Source: Candidatus Trichorickettsia mobilis (GTDB lineage: Bacteria; Pseudomonadota; Alphaproteobacteria; Rickettsiales; Rickettsiaceae). Taken from it: DNA of 64,000 nt. Location: assembly GCF_963422225.1 (NCBI RefSeq), contig NZ_OY728607.1:620001-684000 (forward strand), given 5' to 3'. The position numbers were made by a program, and so were the translations under genes. How positions within the stretch are numbered: position 1 is the stretch's first letter; every line of letters starts with the position of its first letter. Shown here in pieces: positions 48,462 to 58,992 of this stretch. The notes under the pieces were generated by a model that saw only the letters and a list, made by a program, of their open reading frames with translations, searched no databases and was not told where the DNA came from.

Positions 48462-49019
48462 AATTTTATACCTTGTTGTTAAATGTATCTGATATAATAG
48501 TATCTATTCACTAATATGTCAATATTTTATTTTACTAAAATAGAATATATATTAAATTAATATGCAAAATCTTTACCAATTAAGGTAGTATCAAGTTATT
48601 TATCAAATAGAGATCTGGATAATAGACTTAATCACAATAAATTTCTGTGAGAGGATTTGAAAGAGATACTACAGCTTGATCCACAAGTGTATAGCTTCAA
48701 TCTATAAGGTAGTAACTTTTTTTGATACTGTTTGTAAGTTCACGGTTTTTGAAAATACCCTCGATATCATTCCGGCGAAAGCCAAAAATCCAGAAAATCT
48801 AGTAGATTTTTATCAACTTAAGATTTAAGTAAAAAAACTTGATTTCGACGAAAGCCGGAATGACATCGGTATTTTTTAAACCAACTTTAGACAGTTATAA
48901 GTGAGTGGAGTGTTGTATTGACGGGTTTATATATCCTTCTTTTCCCTTAACTTGACGCGTATAGTTCGTATAGTTTCAGTTCCATCCTTTTTGCTTGAGA
49001 ACAGGAGTTTCTGGCAATT
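48462..49019. other. Intergenic region with nested palindrome
   Basis: 558 bp without a gene. A nested palindromic unit occupies about 48731-48900: outer TTCACGGTTTTTGAAAATACC and GGTATTTTTTAAACC, inner ATCATTCCGGCGAAAGCC and GGCTTTCGTCGAAATC-like arms. The rest is AT-rich, with nothing recognised. Confidence 0.65.
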
Positions 49020-50627
49020 TTAATTCTCGGTAATTCCTAAAATAGAATGATGGTTATTAATTTTAATTTTATTCTTTTGTCCAAAATATTGAATCATTTC
49101 TTCAATAACTCCTTGTTTTATATTGCTTGCAATATTCTCTCCCTTGCTTTTTTTAATATTTCGTATTTTTGCACTATCGGTTTTAATTGATTTTATGTGA
49201 GCAAAATATGCTTTGTTATTTTTAATAAATACTGGGGTATTGATGCCCAATTTGGTCTGAAAAATAACCATGTTAAGTTCAGTAGGCAAAGCATTATTAT
49301 GATCTAAATCAGCTCTAATCATAAAAAACTTTGGATCTACTATGACCCCTAATAGTTTTAATTGTTGAATATCAATATTTTTAGGATTGTAGCTTACTGC
49401 GAGTTCATTAAATTTTTCTAAGTTTAACCCACGTAAATGCTGAGCTTGCCATAGCTTTTCTGCTTTTGTGCTAACTACTTCAAAAGCTTCGAGTATACTA
49501 GGGTTTATATTATTAATCTCAATTAATAATAAATCTCCGTCACTACCTACCTCTATTGGGTAAGATACTTCCTCTACAGCCATTTCAAAGATAGTAGCTG
49601 CTACTTCAGAGAGTAAAGCAGTTTTTCCATTAATAACATCATTATAGGTTACATTATCAATATTCTGTAAAGACAGGTTATATTTTTCTACAATTTCTTT
49701 TAAGCTAGCACCGCTAGCGACATCATCTTCTAGATTCTTATTAAACTCCATTCGTAATTCATCAAATTTCTGCTGCTTTAACGAAGCTGTAACCTGCTTT
49801 CTAGCTTTATCAAAATTTTTATTATCAAATTCATCAATATTCTCTTGGTAAAAATTCATTAATTCTTCATTAGTAATCTTAATTCTTTGTTTGATTATGC
49901 TGCTCGGAACTATAATGTAGGATAAATCACGCCTTTCTGGTAAAACAAATGAATCTTGATGATCATGATAAAACTGCGTCAACTGATCTCTAGTAGGTAC
50001 TGGGGATATAAGCTTATTGTTGGTATTATCAAGATCAATTTGTACTAAATCTACATCTCTTTTTTCAGACATATAATCAATGACATTATTTACCATGATT
50101 TCTGGAACCTGAAAAGTATCTGAGAATACATTCAGTAAAGCACTTTTTAGAATTTCTTCTTTAAGACGTTGCAGGTATTCTTCTTCTTTCTGGTAAGAAT
50201 TTCTAATCACCGAATGAAAAATCTGAATATCAAATTCTCCATATGAATTGTTAAAAATTGGTGCTTGTTTTATAAACTGGATTACGGTATTTTCGCTCAA
50301 ATTAAGATCATAATATTGCGTAATATGATTGAAGATACTACTATTAATTAGTCTTTGTAGAATAATCTGATCAATTTCCAATTCTTTAATATCTTCATCG
50401 GTTAAATGAAGATTATTTTGCTTTTGTATAATCGCAATTTCCTCAGATTTTGCTTTTAAAAAAGCTTGTTCGGTAATATTCTTAGCATCGGAGAATGTTA
50501 CTAAATCAAAATTATTGGTAGCTTGTAATACATCTTTTATGCCAAAGCCAATAAAAGCAAACACTACGACTCCTAAAAAGATACGTACGCCAATGTTATT
50601 GGCCATTTTTCTAATTTCACGTAACAT
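49020..50627 (-). CDS. SurA-N/PpiD-like periplasmic chaperone
   Basis: The 535-aa protein has a short N-terminal cytoplasmic part, one transmembrane helix (VRIFLGVVVFAFIGFGI, about residues 14-30) and a long periplasmic region. The N-terminal SurA/PpiD-type chaperone pattern is visible (FLKAKSEEIAIIQKQNNLHLTDEDI, IDQIILQRLINSSIF, FDIQIFHSVIRNS), and the MLREIRKMANN start is typical of PpiD-like proteins. The parvulin isomerase domain is weak or absent (YIIVPSSIIKQRIKITNEEL). It probably helps folding of exported proteins near SecYEG. Confidence 0.8.
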   Translation of the reverse strand: MLREIRKMANNIGVRIFLGVVVFAFIGFGIKDVLQATNNFDLVTFSDAKNITEQAFLKAKSEEIAIIQKQNNLHLTDEDIKELEIDQIILQRLINSSIFNHITQYYDLNLSENTVIQFIKQAPIFNNSYGEFDIQIFHSVIRNSYQKEEEYLQRLKEEILKSALLNVFSDTFQVPEIMVNNVIDYMSEKRDVDLVQIDLDNTNNKLISPVPTRDQLTQFYHDHQDSFVLPERRDLSYIIVPSSIIKQRIKITNEELMNFYQENIDEFDNKNFDKARKQVTASLKQQKFDELRMEFNKNLEDDVASGASLKEIVEKYNLSLQNIDNVTYNDVINGKTALLSEVAATIFEMAVEEVSYPIEVGSDGDLLLIEINNINPSILEAFEVVSTKAEKLWQAQHLRGLNLEKFNELAVSYNPKNIDIQQLKLLGVIVDPKFFMIRADLDHNNALPTELNMVIFQTKLGINTPVFIKNNKAYFAHIKSIKTDSAKIRNIKKSKGENIASNIKQGVIEEMIQYFGQKNKIKINNHHSILGITEN

Positions 50628-50710
50628 AATAATTACAAATACCTATTTACTTATCTTTACAAACACCTAAAATAATTAGCATTCTCAATATCTGCAAGTG
50701 ATTTCTCATC

Positions 50711-51436
50711 ATGAAACCTTTTATTATCGCAAATTGGAAAATGCATTTTTCATTAGCTGAAGCAGTAGACATATGTTTTGACATTATCTCTCAAGATCTT
50801 CAGCATAATTTAATTATAGCAACACCAGCACCTTATCTTGCTTATCTTAGTAATAAGTTTGAATCGATAAAATTTTGCGCACAAAATGTAAGTCACTTTG
50901 CTGATCCTGGGGCATATACTGGCGAATTCTCGGCAATGATGCTAAAAAGCTCGAACATAGATTATGCAGTGATTGGGCATAGTGAGCGTAGAAATATATT
51001 TAGTGAAACTAATGAGTTAATTGCACAAAAAGTTCGTCACTGTATACAAAATAGAGTTACGCCAATAATTTGTATTGGTGAATCATTATTTATCAGAGAT
51101 AAGTATGATTACAAAACTTTCCTCACAACACAATTAATCAATTCGATAGCTGATCTCAGTTTAATTCAACAGAGGTTTATTATTGCTTATGAACCAATAT
51201 GGTCTATCGGTACTGATATGATCCCTACGAATGAGCAATTAATAGAAATCTTTACTCATCTCCACTCTATTTGTCATCAAACTCAGATTGCAAATAACAT
51301 AAATTTGGTGTATGGTGGGTCGGTAAATTTAAATAATATACAACAGATATTAAACATACCATATATCCAGGGAGTATTGATAGGAAAAGCTGCTCTAGAC
51401 TCCGGGGTATTATCACAAATGTTAAAAAATATTTAG
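50711..51436 (+). CDS. tpiA: Triosephosphate isomerase
   Basis: A 241-aa TIM barrel interconverting dihydroxyacetone phosphate and glyceraldehyde 3-phosphate. Active-site segments are complete: NWKMH (Lys), IGHSERR (His), AYEPIWSIGT (Glu) and the phosphate loop YGGSVN. It is slightly shorter than the usual 250 aa. Its divergence from the ppiD-like gene and the 49-bp gap to secG suggest tpiA-secG transcription. No other glycolysis gene is in the window; a link to glycerol-phosphate metabolism is possible. Confidence 0.95.
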   Translation: MKPFIIANWKMHFSLAEAVDICFDIISQDLQHNLIIATPAPYLAYLSNKFESIKFCAQNVSHFADPGAYTGEFSAMMLKSSNIDYAVIGHSERRNIFSETNELIAQKVRHCIQNRVTPIICIGESLFIRDKYDYKTFLTTQLINSIADLSLIQQRFIIAYEPIWSIGTDMIPTNEQLIEIFTHLHSICHQTQIANNINLVYGGSVNLNNIQQILNIPYIQGVLIGKAALDSGVLSQMLKNI

Positions 51437-51485
51437 GCATTGCCTAACAAAAAAATTCTGATTTTAATTTTAGTTTGGTACAACC

Positions 51486-51794
51486 ATGAGTATATTACTT
51501 TTTGTTCATGTTATAATCGCTGTATTACTGATCGCTGTTATTCTACTACAACAAACCGGAACTGATGGATTAAGCGGGATTGGCGGTGGTAGCGGTGGAG
51601 GTAATATGGGAATGGTTACTGCTCGTTCTGCGGCTAACTTTCTGACAAGAACAACTATAATATTAGCTATACTATTCTTTATTAATGCCATTATTCTTGC
51701 TAATCTCTCTTCGCAAAAGCAAGTTGATCTTGATAAAAAAATCAATGAGTCGTTAATAAAAGAAGAAGGAACAACTTTACCAATGGCTAAGTAA
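51486..51794 (+). CDS. secG: Preprotein translocase subunit SecG
   Basis: A 102-aa membrane protein of the SecYEG channel with two transmembrane helices ([20 protein letters not shown] and [18 protein letters not shown]). The loop between them, [20 protein letters not shown] followed by [13 protein letters not shown], is diagnostic. The tail is short and charged. Position after tpiA is common in bacteria. Confidence 0.93.
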   Translation: MSILLFVHVIIAVLLIAVILLQQTGTDGLSGIGGGSGGGNMGMVTARSAANFLTRTTIILAILFFINAIILANLSSQKQVDLDKKINESLIKEEGTTLPMAK

Positions 51795-51807
51795 TGAACC
51801 GATTAAT

Positions 51808-53165
51808 ATGTTTGAAAATCCTCCTATACTAATACAAATACCATTTGCATCTCCAAATTGGTTGCTTAAAATGTTGCCTTGGATAAATATTGGCAATAGT
51901 GTTTATAAGGTTAGTTCAATAAATTTTGAAAAAAAACACCACAACAACGACTTACTATTCCAAAGAACACTAACATCATAACAGCAGCCGACTCTTATTT
52001 TTTATCAGATTTACTAAGATGTGTGTCTTTATTTAAACCTTTGCCGGAAGAACTAATAAAAGAAATAATACAGAATGTATATCAAAAAAATGTCAAAGTA
52101 GGAGATGTAATTGTTAAACAAGGTGATATTGCTAAAGCATTCTATATTGTTGTTAATGGCCAATATAATGTAACTAATAAAACTATTGATGATAAAGAGA
52201 CGATATTAAATTCATTAACTAGCGGTGATTATTTTGGTGAAATGGCTCTTTTAAAAGAAATTCCACGGCAAGCAACTATTACGGCTGTCACTAAAGGAAG
52301 CCTCATTGTCTTAAATAAAGAAGCTTTTGACAAGATAGTAAGTGATTCGCAACTAAAGAAACAATTAGAGGAAATAGTTGAGGTAAGAAAAAAAGAATTA
52401 ACAACAATAAAACAACCCAATGAAAATCTATCATTCGTAACAGAATTTGCAGAACCACCACATCCAGACAATTATCCAAATTTTATAGAAAATTCAACCG
52501 AGAATCAATTAGATATAATTCAAGCAACTATAACCTTAAATACAAAAAATAATGATGAGAATTATAGCCAACAATTAGATGAACAATTAGAAACTACTGC
52601 CAGAAAGATAGAAGATAGAGAAGAATGGGAAATTATTAATAATAAAAAATATGGATTATTACATAATATTTCTGCTGCTATGTCATGTGACGCCAAGCTA
52701 AAATCCTTAACCCCTGATAATTTCGACGATTTATTATCTTTAGTTTGGAATAAACCTTCTTTCTTTTTGGCAAATCCTAAAGCTGTAGCTGCATTTGCTA
52801 AAAAATGTACGCATAATCATATAGCACTTAAAACTGTTGATATACATGGTGCAAGCTTCATCACATGGCGTGGTGTTCCAATAATACCATCTAATAATAT
52901 GGTGGTAGACAATAGCTTGGGCACTCAAAGTACTAATATTCTTTTAATGCGTATTGGTGAAAAAGAAAAAGGAGTAGTAGGCTTATATCAAGATAATAAT
53001 AACCTTCATAAAATTTCAAGCTTAACTATTGAGCCTATAATCGACGCTAATGAAGATTTAATATCTAAATATAAAATAACCAGACATTTTTCTGTGTTTA
53101 TATTATCTCTAGACGCTATAGCAGTATTAAGAAATGTTGCTTTAGGTTCTTGTGTGGAAATTTGA
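51808..53165 (+). CDS. Cyclic-nucleotide-binding-domain protein, probably split by frameshift at A8
   Basis: The main frame (52023-53165, 380 aa from a GTG) has a cNMP-binding beta barrel (VGDVIVKQGDIAKAFYIVVN, SGDYFGEMALLKEIPRQATI) followed by a low-complexity linker and a C-terminal domain (HGASFITWRGVPIIPSNNM) resembling a type of encapsulin-associated or shell-like region, which I cannot name. Upstream, in frame, it is open as ADSYFLSDLLRCVSLFKPLP back to 51930. A second frame from ATG 51808 (MFENPPILIQIPFASPNWLL ... GNSVYKVSSINFEKK) meets it at a run of eight A (51929-51936). One extra A, or a -1 slip on A AAA AAA, makes a single protein of about 452 aa. Confidence 0.65.
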
Positions 53166-53252
53166 AAACAGTCAATTTTTCGTTATTTTGTTCTCGAATG
53201 CATTAGCCTTATAATTGATCCAGCTTTCAACAAAATCTTTGATTAAAAAATA

Positions 53253-54173
53253 ATGACAGCTATCTCTATTCGTGGACTGAAAAAAACTTATAATAACGGT
53301 TTTAAAGCGCTAGATGATATTAATCTAGAAATACAACCAGGGGAGATATTTGCACTTCTTGGTCCAAACGGTGCGGGTAAGACCACACTGATCAGCGCTG
53401 TATGCGGCATTGTAAAAACTACTGCTGGTAGCATTAAGGTATTTGGTAACGATAATATAAAAGATTATCGCGCAGCCAGGTCGCACATAGGCTTAGTACC
53501 GCAAGAATTAACTACAGATGCATTTGAAAGTGTCTGGAACACGGTTAGTTTTAGTCGTGGTCTTTTTGGAAAACCAGCAAACTCATCTTATATCAAAGAG
53601 CTTCTAGAAAAATTATCGCTCTGGGATAAGAAAGATGAGCAGATCCGTATGTTATCTGGCGGCATGAAACGGCGAGTGATGATTGCCAAGGCACTGTCAC
53701 ATGAGCCAGATATTCTGTTTCTGGATGAGCCTACAGCTGGTGTTGATGTAGAATTACGCAAATCTATGTGGGCACAGATGTCTGTGCTTAGAGAATCTGG
53801 CGTGACTATTATTCTTACCACTCACTATATCGAAGAAGCTGAGGAAATAGCAGACCGTATCGGAGTAATTAATAAAGGAAAATTGATCATTACCGAAGAA
53901 AAAACAACGTTAATGAAAAAATTGGGTAAGAAGCAGTTAATAATAAATCTCCATGAACCTCTTGCAGGAATTCCGAAACAATTGTCAAAATTTAATGTAC
54001 AGCTTGCTGAAGAAGGAAAACAGCTAGTTTTCAATTATGATCCATTGACAGAAGATAATGAGGTAGCAAATTTACTAGATAACTTAAAAGAAAATGCCAT
54101 AAAGTATAAAGATCTAGCTACACGCCAAAGCTCACTTGAAGAAATATTCATACAATTAGTAGGTAAATCATGA
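53253..54173 (+). CDS. ABC transporter ATP-binding protein (YadG-like)
   Basis: A 306-aa ATPase with Walker [10 protein letters not shown], signature LSGGMKRR, Walker [13 protein letters not shown] and the H-loop TTHYIEEAE. The subfamily (ABC-2 type, as in YadG and NatA) exports drugs or lipid-linked substrates together with a six-helix permease. Its end overlaps the permease start by 4 bp (ATGA), so the partners are coupled. The substrate is unknown. Confidence 0.92.
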   Translation: MTAISIRGLKKTYNNGFKALDDINLEIQPGEIFALLGPNGAGKTTLISAVCGIVKTTAGSIKVFGNDNIKDYRAARSHIGLVPQELTTDAFESVWNTVSFSRGLFGKPANSSYIKELLEKLSLWDKKDEQIRMLSGGMKRRVMIAKALSHEPDILFLDEPTAGVDVELRKSMWAQMSVLRESGVTIILTTHYIEEAEEIADRIGVINKGKLIITEEKTTLMKKLGKKQLIINLHEPLAGIPKQLSKFNVQLAEEGKQLVFNYDPLTEDNEVANLLDNLKENAIKYKDLATRQSSLEEIFIQLVGKS

Positions 54174-54931
54174 ATTACCACGGCATTTGGGCTATCTTTA
54201 AATTTGAAATGGTGCGAGCTTTTCGTACCATAGGACAGACCATTGCTTCACCGATTATTTCAACCATACTCTATTTTATTGTTTTTGGCTCAGCCATCGG
54301 CACGCATATCAAGGATATTGATGGAGTGCATTATGGTGCATTTATAGTTCCTGGATTAACTATGCTGACAATATTAGGGCAAAGCATTGCTAATGCATCC
54401 TTTGGTATCTATTTCCCACGCTTTACCGGGACGATCTATGAAATTTTATCAGCGCCGCTTTCATCTTTTGAGGTTGCTATTGGTTATGTTGGTGCTGCTG
54501 TAACTAAATCATTGATCATTGGTGCGATAGTGCTGCTGACTGCTGGGTTTTTTGTCCCTATTAAAGTTATGCATCCAGTGTGGATGGTATTTTTTCTGCT
54601 TATGACCTGTATTACCTTTAGTGTGCTTGGCTTTATCATCGGTATTTTGGCAGATGGGTTTGAGCAATTACAGCTGATTCCTTTACTGGTCATTGCCCCG
54701 CTAACCTTCTTGGGTGGAAGTTTTTACTCTATTAGTATGCTTCCGGAATTTTGGCAAAAAATTTCTCTTTTGAATCCTGTTGTTTACCTTATCAGCGGTT
54801 TTAGGTGGAGTTTTTATGAAAGTGCAGATGTTAGCTTAGGTATTAGTGTGGTGATGATATTAATCTTTATGACAATTTGTATTATGTTGATGGCCTGGAT
54901 ATTCAAAACTGGCTATCGACTAAGAAATTAG
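54170..54931 (+). CDS. ABC-2 type transporter permease (YadH-like)
   Basis: A 253-aa integral membrane protein with six hydrophobic helices and the ABC-2 pattern ([11 protein letters not shown] near the first loop and [19 protein letters not shown] before the last helices). It pairs with the overlapping ATPase gene. A short hairpin (TATGGCAC/GTGCCATA, 54973-55011) lies downstream and may end the transcript. Confidence 0.92.
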   Translation: MNYHGIWAIFKFEMVRAFRTIGQTIASPIISTILYFIVFGSAIGTHIKDIDGVHYGAFIVPGLTMLTILGQSIANASFGIYFPRFTGTIYEILSAPLSSFEVAIGYVGAAVTKSLIIGAIVLLTAGFFVPIKVMHPVWMVFFLLMTCITFSVLGFIIGILADGFEQLQLIPLLVIAPLTFLGGSFYSISMLPEFWQKISLLNPVVYLISGFRWSFYESADVSLGISVVMILIFMTICIMLMAWIFKTGYRLRN

Positions 54932-55015
54932 TAAAATAATCTGTGAGCGTTGATTCACGAGTTTTGAAGTTGTTATGGCACTTTTAAATTATTTTATTAA
55001 CAGTGCCATAGTATG

Positions 55016-55135
55016 TATAGCAAAGCCAGTTGGATTATGGTACGTTAATAATTTCAGAGCGAGGTAGATTACTTTTGTTGCACACAGCTGAGACTTACAA
55101 AATTGACGTACCATAATCCAACTGGCTTTGCTATA
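55016..55135. mobile_element. MITE-like element with perfect 30-bp inverted ends
   Basis: A 120-bp unit between TATAGCAAAGCCAGTTGGAT (left arm 55016-55045) and its exact 30-bp complement (right arm 55106-55135), with a non-coding centre. TA at the extreme ends would fit a Tc1/mariner or IS630-type target. The ends differ from those of the IS630 at 43246, so a different transposase would be the mobiliser. Confidence 0.75.
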
Positions 55136-55137
55136 AC

Positions 55138-55749
55138 TTATTTTGATAAGTAACGAAGCCGATAAGCATTGTTAGTTACATTCTCCATTAGCCATTGATA
55201 AATTTTATCTGGCAAACCAAGAGGACAATGGTTCCAGTTTATAAATAAATCAGCTCTAATATCGGTAGCATTAATTGAATTCTCTATCGTTGTTAGGTCT
55301 AAAGCCCAATTAGGAAATAAATGCAAGTAATATGAAGATTGATCTTTTGAACAGCCCAGTAAAGTAATTGATGAATTACCAAAATATTTTTTGGCCTCGA
55401 TTTTCACTGCTTCAAGCCATTCTTGATCTTTTTTAAAGTCATTGACAGGCGCAATAAAAACTCGTTTATTTTCTTTTTCAGTTAAATTTATACGAATCAT
55501 TTGCTCTCTTTCGTGGACAGTAAATGGATTTTTAGAACTAAGAGGAGCATTGGCTGAACCTAAAATAACAAGGGTTCTTTGACAGTTCTTTAAACCATTC
55601 TGTAATATTTTTAGGTGTTCTTGATGAAATGGCTGGAAACGGCCAATAAAAATGCAGCCAGTTTTAGGATTATGGCTACAGCCAGTGAAAAATGCAAAAA
55701 TTCCAACATAGCACAAACATTTAAGATTTTTAATGACTTGTAGCTTCAT
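55138..55749 (-). CDS. NMN adenylyltransferase-like protein with signal-like N-terminus
   Basis: The 203-aa protein has a nucleotidyltransferase fold: GCIFIGRFQPFHQEHLKIL (HxGH-like region), TLVILGSANAPLSSKNPFT, ERMIR-type EREQMIRINL and the C-terminal INATDIRAD (SxTxxR motif). This set is typical of NadM-type or Nudix-linked NMN adenylyltransferases. The first 24 residues (MKLQVIKNLKCLCYVGIFAF, then FTGC) look like a lipoprotein signal with a poor lipobox, odd for a cytoplasmic NAD enzyme. Lipid anchoring, a start further in, or simple drift are possible. It sits next to phospholipase D, with 26 bp between the genes. Confidence 0.75.
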   Translation of the reverse strand: MKLQVIKNLKCLCYVGIFAFFTGCSHNPKTGCIFIGRFQPFHQEHLKILQNGLKNCQRTLVILGSANAPLSSKNPFTVHEREQMIRINLTEKENKRVFIAPVNDFKKDQEWLEAVKIEAKKYFGNSSITLLGCSKDQSSYYLHLFPNWALDLTTIENSINATDIRADLFINWNHCPLGLPDKIYQWLMENVTNNAYRLRYLSK

Positions 55750-55775
55750 ATATTATCCGCATATAGATAGAATAT

Positions 55776-56360
55776 TTAATAACTTTGTGCTTGGCGGTTA
55801 AGCCAATTTTTGAGATAGCTTTCAGCAATCTGTTCATCTTCGATCAACACCAGATTTTCAGCATTACGCTGATCGGCTGCTTTGCTAAAATTGAAGCTGC
55901 CAGTAAGTACTTTACGCTTATCAATGACTATTACCTTGTTGTGAGCAATGCCTGGCACCTTATCTATCTTGACTTTAATTCCGGCATTTTGTAATTCAGT
56001 TATTTTAGAATGACGATCATCTAAATTGCTACGATCAAGCAATACTTGCACCTTTACTCCACGATTTATCGCTGCAATTAATTGATATATTATTGGCTGA
56101 GAAGTAAAGCTATAAGCTTGCACATAAATAGTATCTTTAGCTTTAGCTATTTCCTGAGCAATTAATGCTCCACAACCTGAAGGTGGAGTAAAACAGACAT
56201 TAAATTTGTCTGTTTTAGGATGAAAATTATGCCAGGTACCTATGCCTACCATCTCTTCATATCCTATTCCAGCAGTAACTCCTAACATAAATATTCCGAT
56301 TACAGATCCACGTATTCCATATAATTTTTTAATGGCTAGTTTAGTTTTTCTGTTAGTCAT
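55776..56360 (-). CDS. pld: Phospholipase D family protein (Rickettsia Pld-like)
   Basis: A 194-aa single-HKD protein with an N-terminal hydrophobic helix (GSVIGIFMLGVTAGIGY) that can act as a signal or anchor. The catalytic motif is AHNKVIVIDKRKVLTGSFNFSKAAD (H-x-K-x4-D, then GS.NF), and an N-terminal YVQAYSFTSQPI is also typical. The size fits the secreted Pld of Rickettsia, implicated in escape from the phagosome, and also the Nuc-type endonucleases of the same fold. Substrate choice is not readable from sequence. Confidence 0.88.
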   Translation of the reverse strand: MTNRKTKLAIKKLYGIRGSVIGIFMLGVTAGIGYEEMVGIGTWHNFHPKTDKFNVCFTPPSGCGALIAQEIAKAKDTIYVQAYSFTSQPIIYQLIAAINRGVKVQVLLDRSNLDDRHSKITELQNAGIKVKIDKVPGIAHNKVIVIDKRKVLTGSFNFSKAADQRNAENLVLIEDEQIAESYLKNWLNRQAQSY

Positions 56361-56819
56361 AATTTTTATTCTTTAATTTATATTATTAAGTATATAATCC
56401 GAGTAAATGAAAAGTTGGTAAATGTAACCAACATCATCCCGAACTTGTTTCTAGCTATTTCACATAAGTGTAAGCGTTCACAGGTTTTTAAGATTGAACG
56501 CAAGTCAGCGGCTTACAAAGCTACAACTACCGTCTGAGCTGAGAAGTGAAACGACGAAGCAATCCAGAAAATAGCTAAAAAACATTGATTTCAACTGGAT
56601 TGCTTCGTCGTTTCACTCCTCAGCTCAGACGATTTTTTTAAAAACCGTGAACAACGCTCACGAGGGAGTTGTGCTCAAGTTCCGCGTAGTGACCTTTGTT
56701 TCGTACACTTGCATCCGAAATTTTAGAAAACCAATTCTTGAAAGATGAGCAGTATACTTAGTCCAGCATGCAACTAATGTTATAGTAATGGTTTGTTAAT
56801 ATAACATAAATGGTAAATA
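56361..56819. other. Intergenic region with nested palindromic repeat
   Basis: 459 bp without a gene. The repeat occupies 56469-56660, with outer arms GCGTTCACAGGTTTTTA and AAAAACCGTGAACAACGC and inner 37-bp arms 56531-56567 (CGTCTGAGCTGAGAAGTGAA...) and 56595-56631, nearly perfect. The remaining sequence up to the gp15 start shows no promoter I trust. Confidence 0.75.
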
Positions 56820-58992
56820 ATGTTTGGAAAAATTTTTTCGATCTTAGGCGGAGCTATAGGTAGTAGTTTTGGTGGTGGAATATTATCAACTATCGGTCGT
56901 TTTGCTGGGAACATGCTGGGAACGTATTTGGAGCAATCTCAGCATAAAGTAGAAGAGCATCATCGTTTTAAAAATGTTAAAGATAGCTTTGCTTTATCCA
57001 GAGCAATGTATGGCGAGGTGATACCACTAATATTTGGTACTGCAAGGGTAGGTGGGAAGATTATTTGGGCACAACAGATTAAAGAGGTGCGCAATAATTC
57101 TACTGAAAAAAAATATTTCAAACAATTTCATCAAGTTAAAGAATTACATCATACTACCGAATGTGAGTATTATTTGTCATTTGCCGTTAGTATCTGTGAA
57201 GGTAAAATTGCTGATGTTATTAGGGTATGGGCTAATGATAGCTTAATTAATCTTAGCGATTATAAATGTCGACTCTATCTTGGTACTGAGGAACAATTAC
57301 CGGATAGCTTGATTGTTGCTAGCACTGGTGGTCAGGCTCCAGCATTTCGGGGTTTAAGTTATATTATCTTCGAAGAATTACCATTAGCAGATTTCGGCAG
57401 TACCGTTCCTAATTTTTCATTTGAAGTTATAAGAAAAGCTAATATCCAAGCACAGTCAACAGTTGAAGATATTGTGAAATCAATAGTAATGATTCCGGGA
57501 TCCGGAGAATTTGTTTATGACACGGTAGTACAACATAAGCGTATTGGCACTAATATTGCCAAAAAAATTATTAATTCTCATAATTATAAGAATATTGCCA
57601 ATAGCGTCTATAGCTTGAATCAGCTACAGATAATATGTGAGAATGTGGAGTGGATAGCACCGGTAGCGTGCTGGTTTGGCGATAGTACAGATGCTATTGA
57701 TTGTATAATCAAGCCGGCGATTGAGTTTAATGATCAGTATGTAAAATATTCCGAAGAATGGCAAGTTGGTAGATATTCGCGCTCAACAGCTAAGGAAATA
57801 TCTAAAGATGAGGCCGGTAATCCCAGATATGGCGGTAGTGTCAATGATGCTAGTATAGTTCGTTATTTACAGGAATTAAAAAGACGTAACTTGAAAATAA
57901 TGTTTTATCCGATGGTGTTTCTCGATATACAAAATAAGCCGTGGCGTGGTCACTTAACCGGTACTGCTGAAGCAATAGTTGAGTTTTTTAATAAAGAGGA
58001 AGGCTATAATAATTTTATCTTACATTATGCAGAATTAGTAAAAGATTATGTTGATGCTTTTGTTATCGGCTCAGAGCTTATTGGCTTAACCAAAGTGCAA
58101 AATACAGTGAGGCAATATCCGGCAGTAATTGAGCTCATTAAATTAGCAGAGCGAGTTAAAGCCATTGTCGGTAGTGTGTTAGTAACCTATGCCGCTGATT
58201 GGTCAGAATACCATCACACTACGGGAGGATGGTATAATCTTGATCCTTTATGGGCTTCGCCCTATATCGATTTTATTGGCATCGATGCTTACTTTCCAGT
58301 AACCAGAACCACCAATTCCAATATTAGTTTTGAGGATATGGTAGCAGGATGGCAAACAGGAGAAGGGTTTGATTATTATACGGATAATGAAATCCGATAT
58401 GATCTGGCGCCAGAATATGCCTGGAAAAATCTGCGTCACTGGTGGGAAAATCGCCACCAGAATCCGGATGGCATGTTTACCGAGTGGCAGCCTCGGTTGA
58501 AACAGATCTGGTTTACTGAATTTGGCTTCCCATCAATAGATAAGGCGACTAATCAGCCGAATGTATTTTTTGACCCTAATTGTGTTGATGGCGGAGTACC
58601 GAGATATTCTTCTGGTGATATCGATTTTTCTATTCAGCGTAAAGCAATTAAAGCATTTATTGAATATTGGCAGTCGCAGGAATATATCGGGCAAATGTTT
58701 TTATGGACCTGGGATGCTAGGCCTTATCCGGCGTGGCCACATATGAATATATGGCGTGATGGATATTTATGGGAGAAAGGTCATTGGGTCAATAATAAAT
58801 TTGGTGCTGCAAGCATTGCGGCAATTATTCTTGAATTATCAGAGCGGTGTGGTCTTAATCTTAATAAAATCGATGTGGTGACTTTGGATGATATTGTCGA
58901 AGGTGTTATATTTAACCGACCGATGACGATTACTGATGCTATTAATATTTTAAGAGTTGGTTATTTTTTTGATATTACAGCAAGTGCACAAG
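56820..58992 (+). pseudogene. GTA tail protein gp15, N-terminal piece (GTA TIM-barrel domain)
   Basis: About 724 codons from the ATG (MFGKIFSILGGAIGSSFGGG) to the CAAG before IS91 copy 4, where the element adds 38 foreign residues and a stop at 59108. The N-terminal part contains the tail-tip segment with YGEVIPLIFGTARVGGKIIW, followed by the TIM-barrel-like GTA domain: RNLKIMFYPMVFLDIQN, YAELVKDYVDAFVIGSELIG, VTYAADWSEYHHT, DPLWASPYIDFIGIDAYFP and KQIWFTEFGFPSIDKATNQP. This is the known architecture of RcGTA gp15, a hub protein with a peptidoglycan-directed hydrolase-like domain. The remaining third of the gene is 11-15 kb away, in inverted order. Confidence 0.9.
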
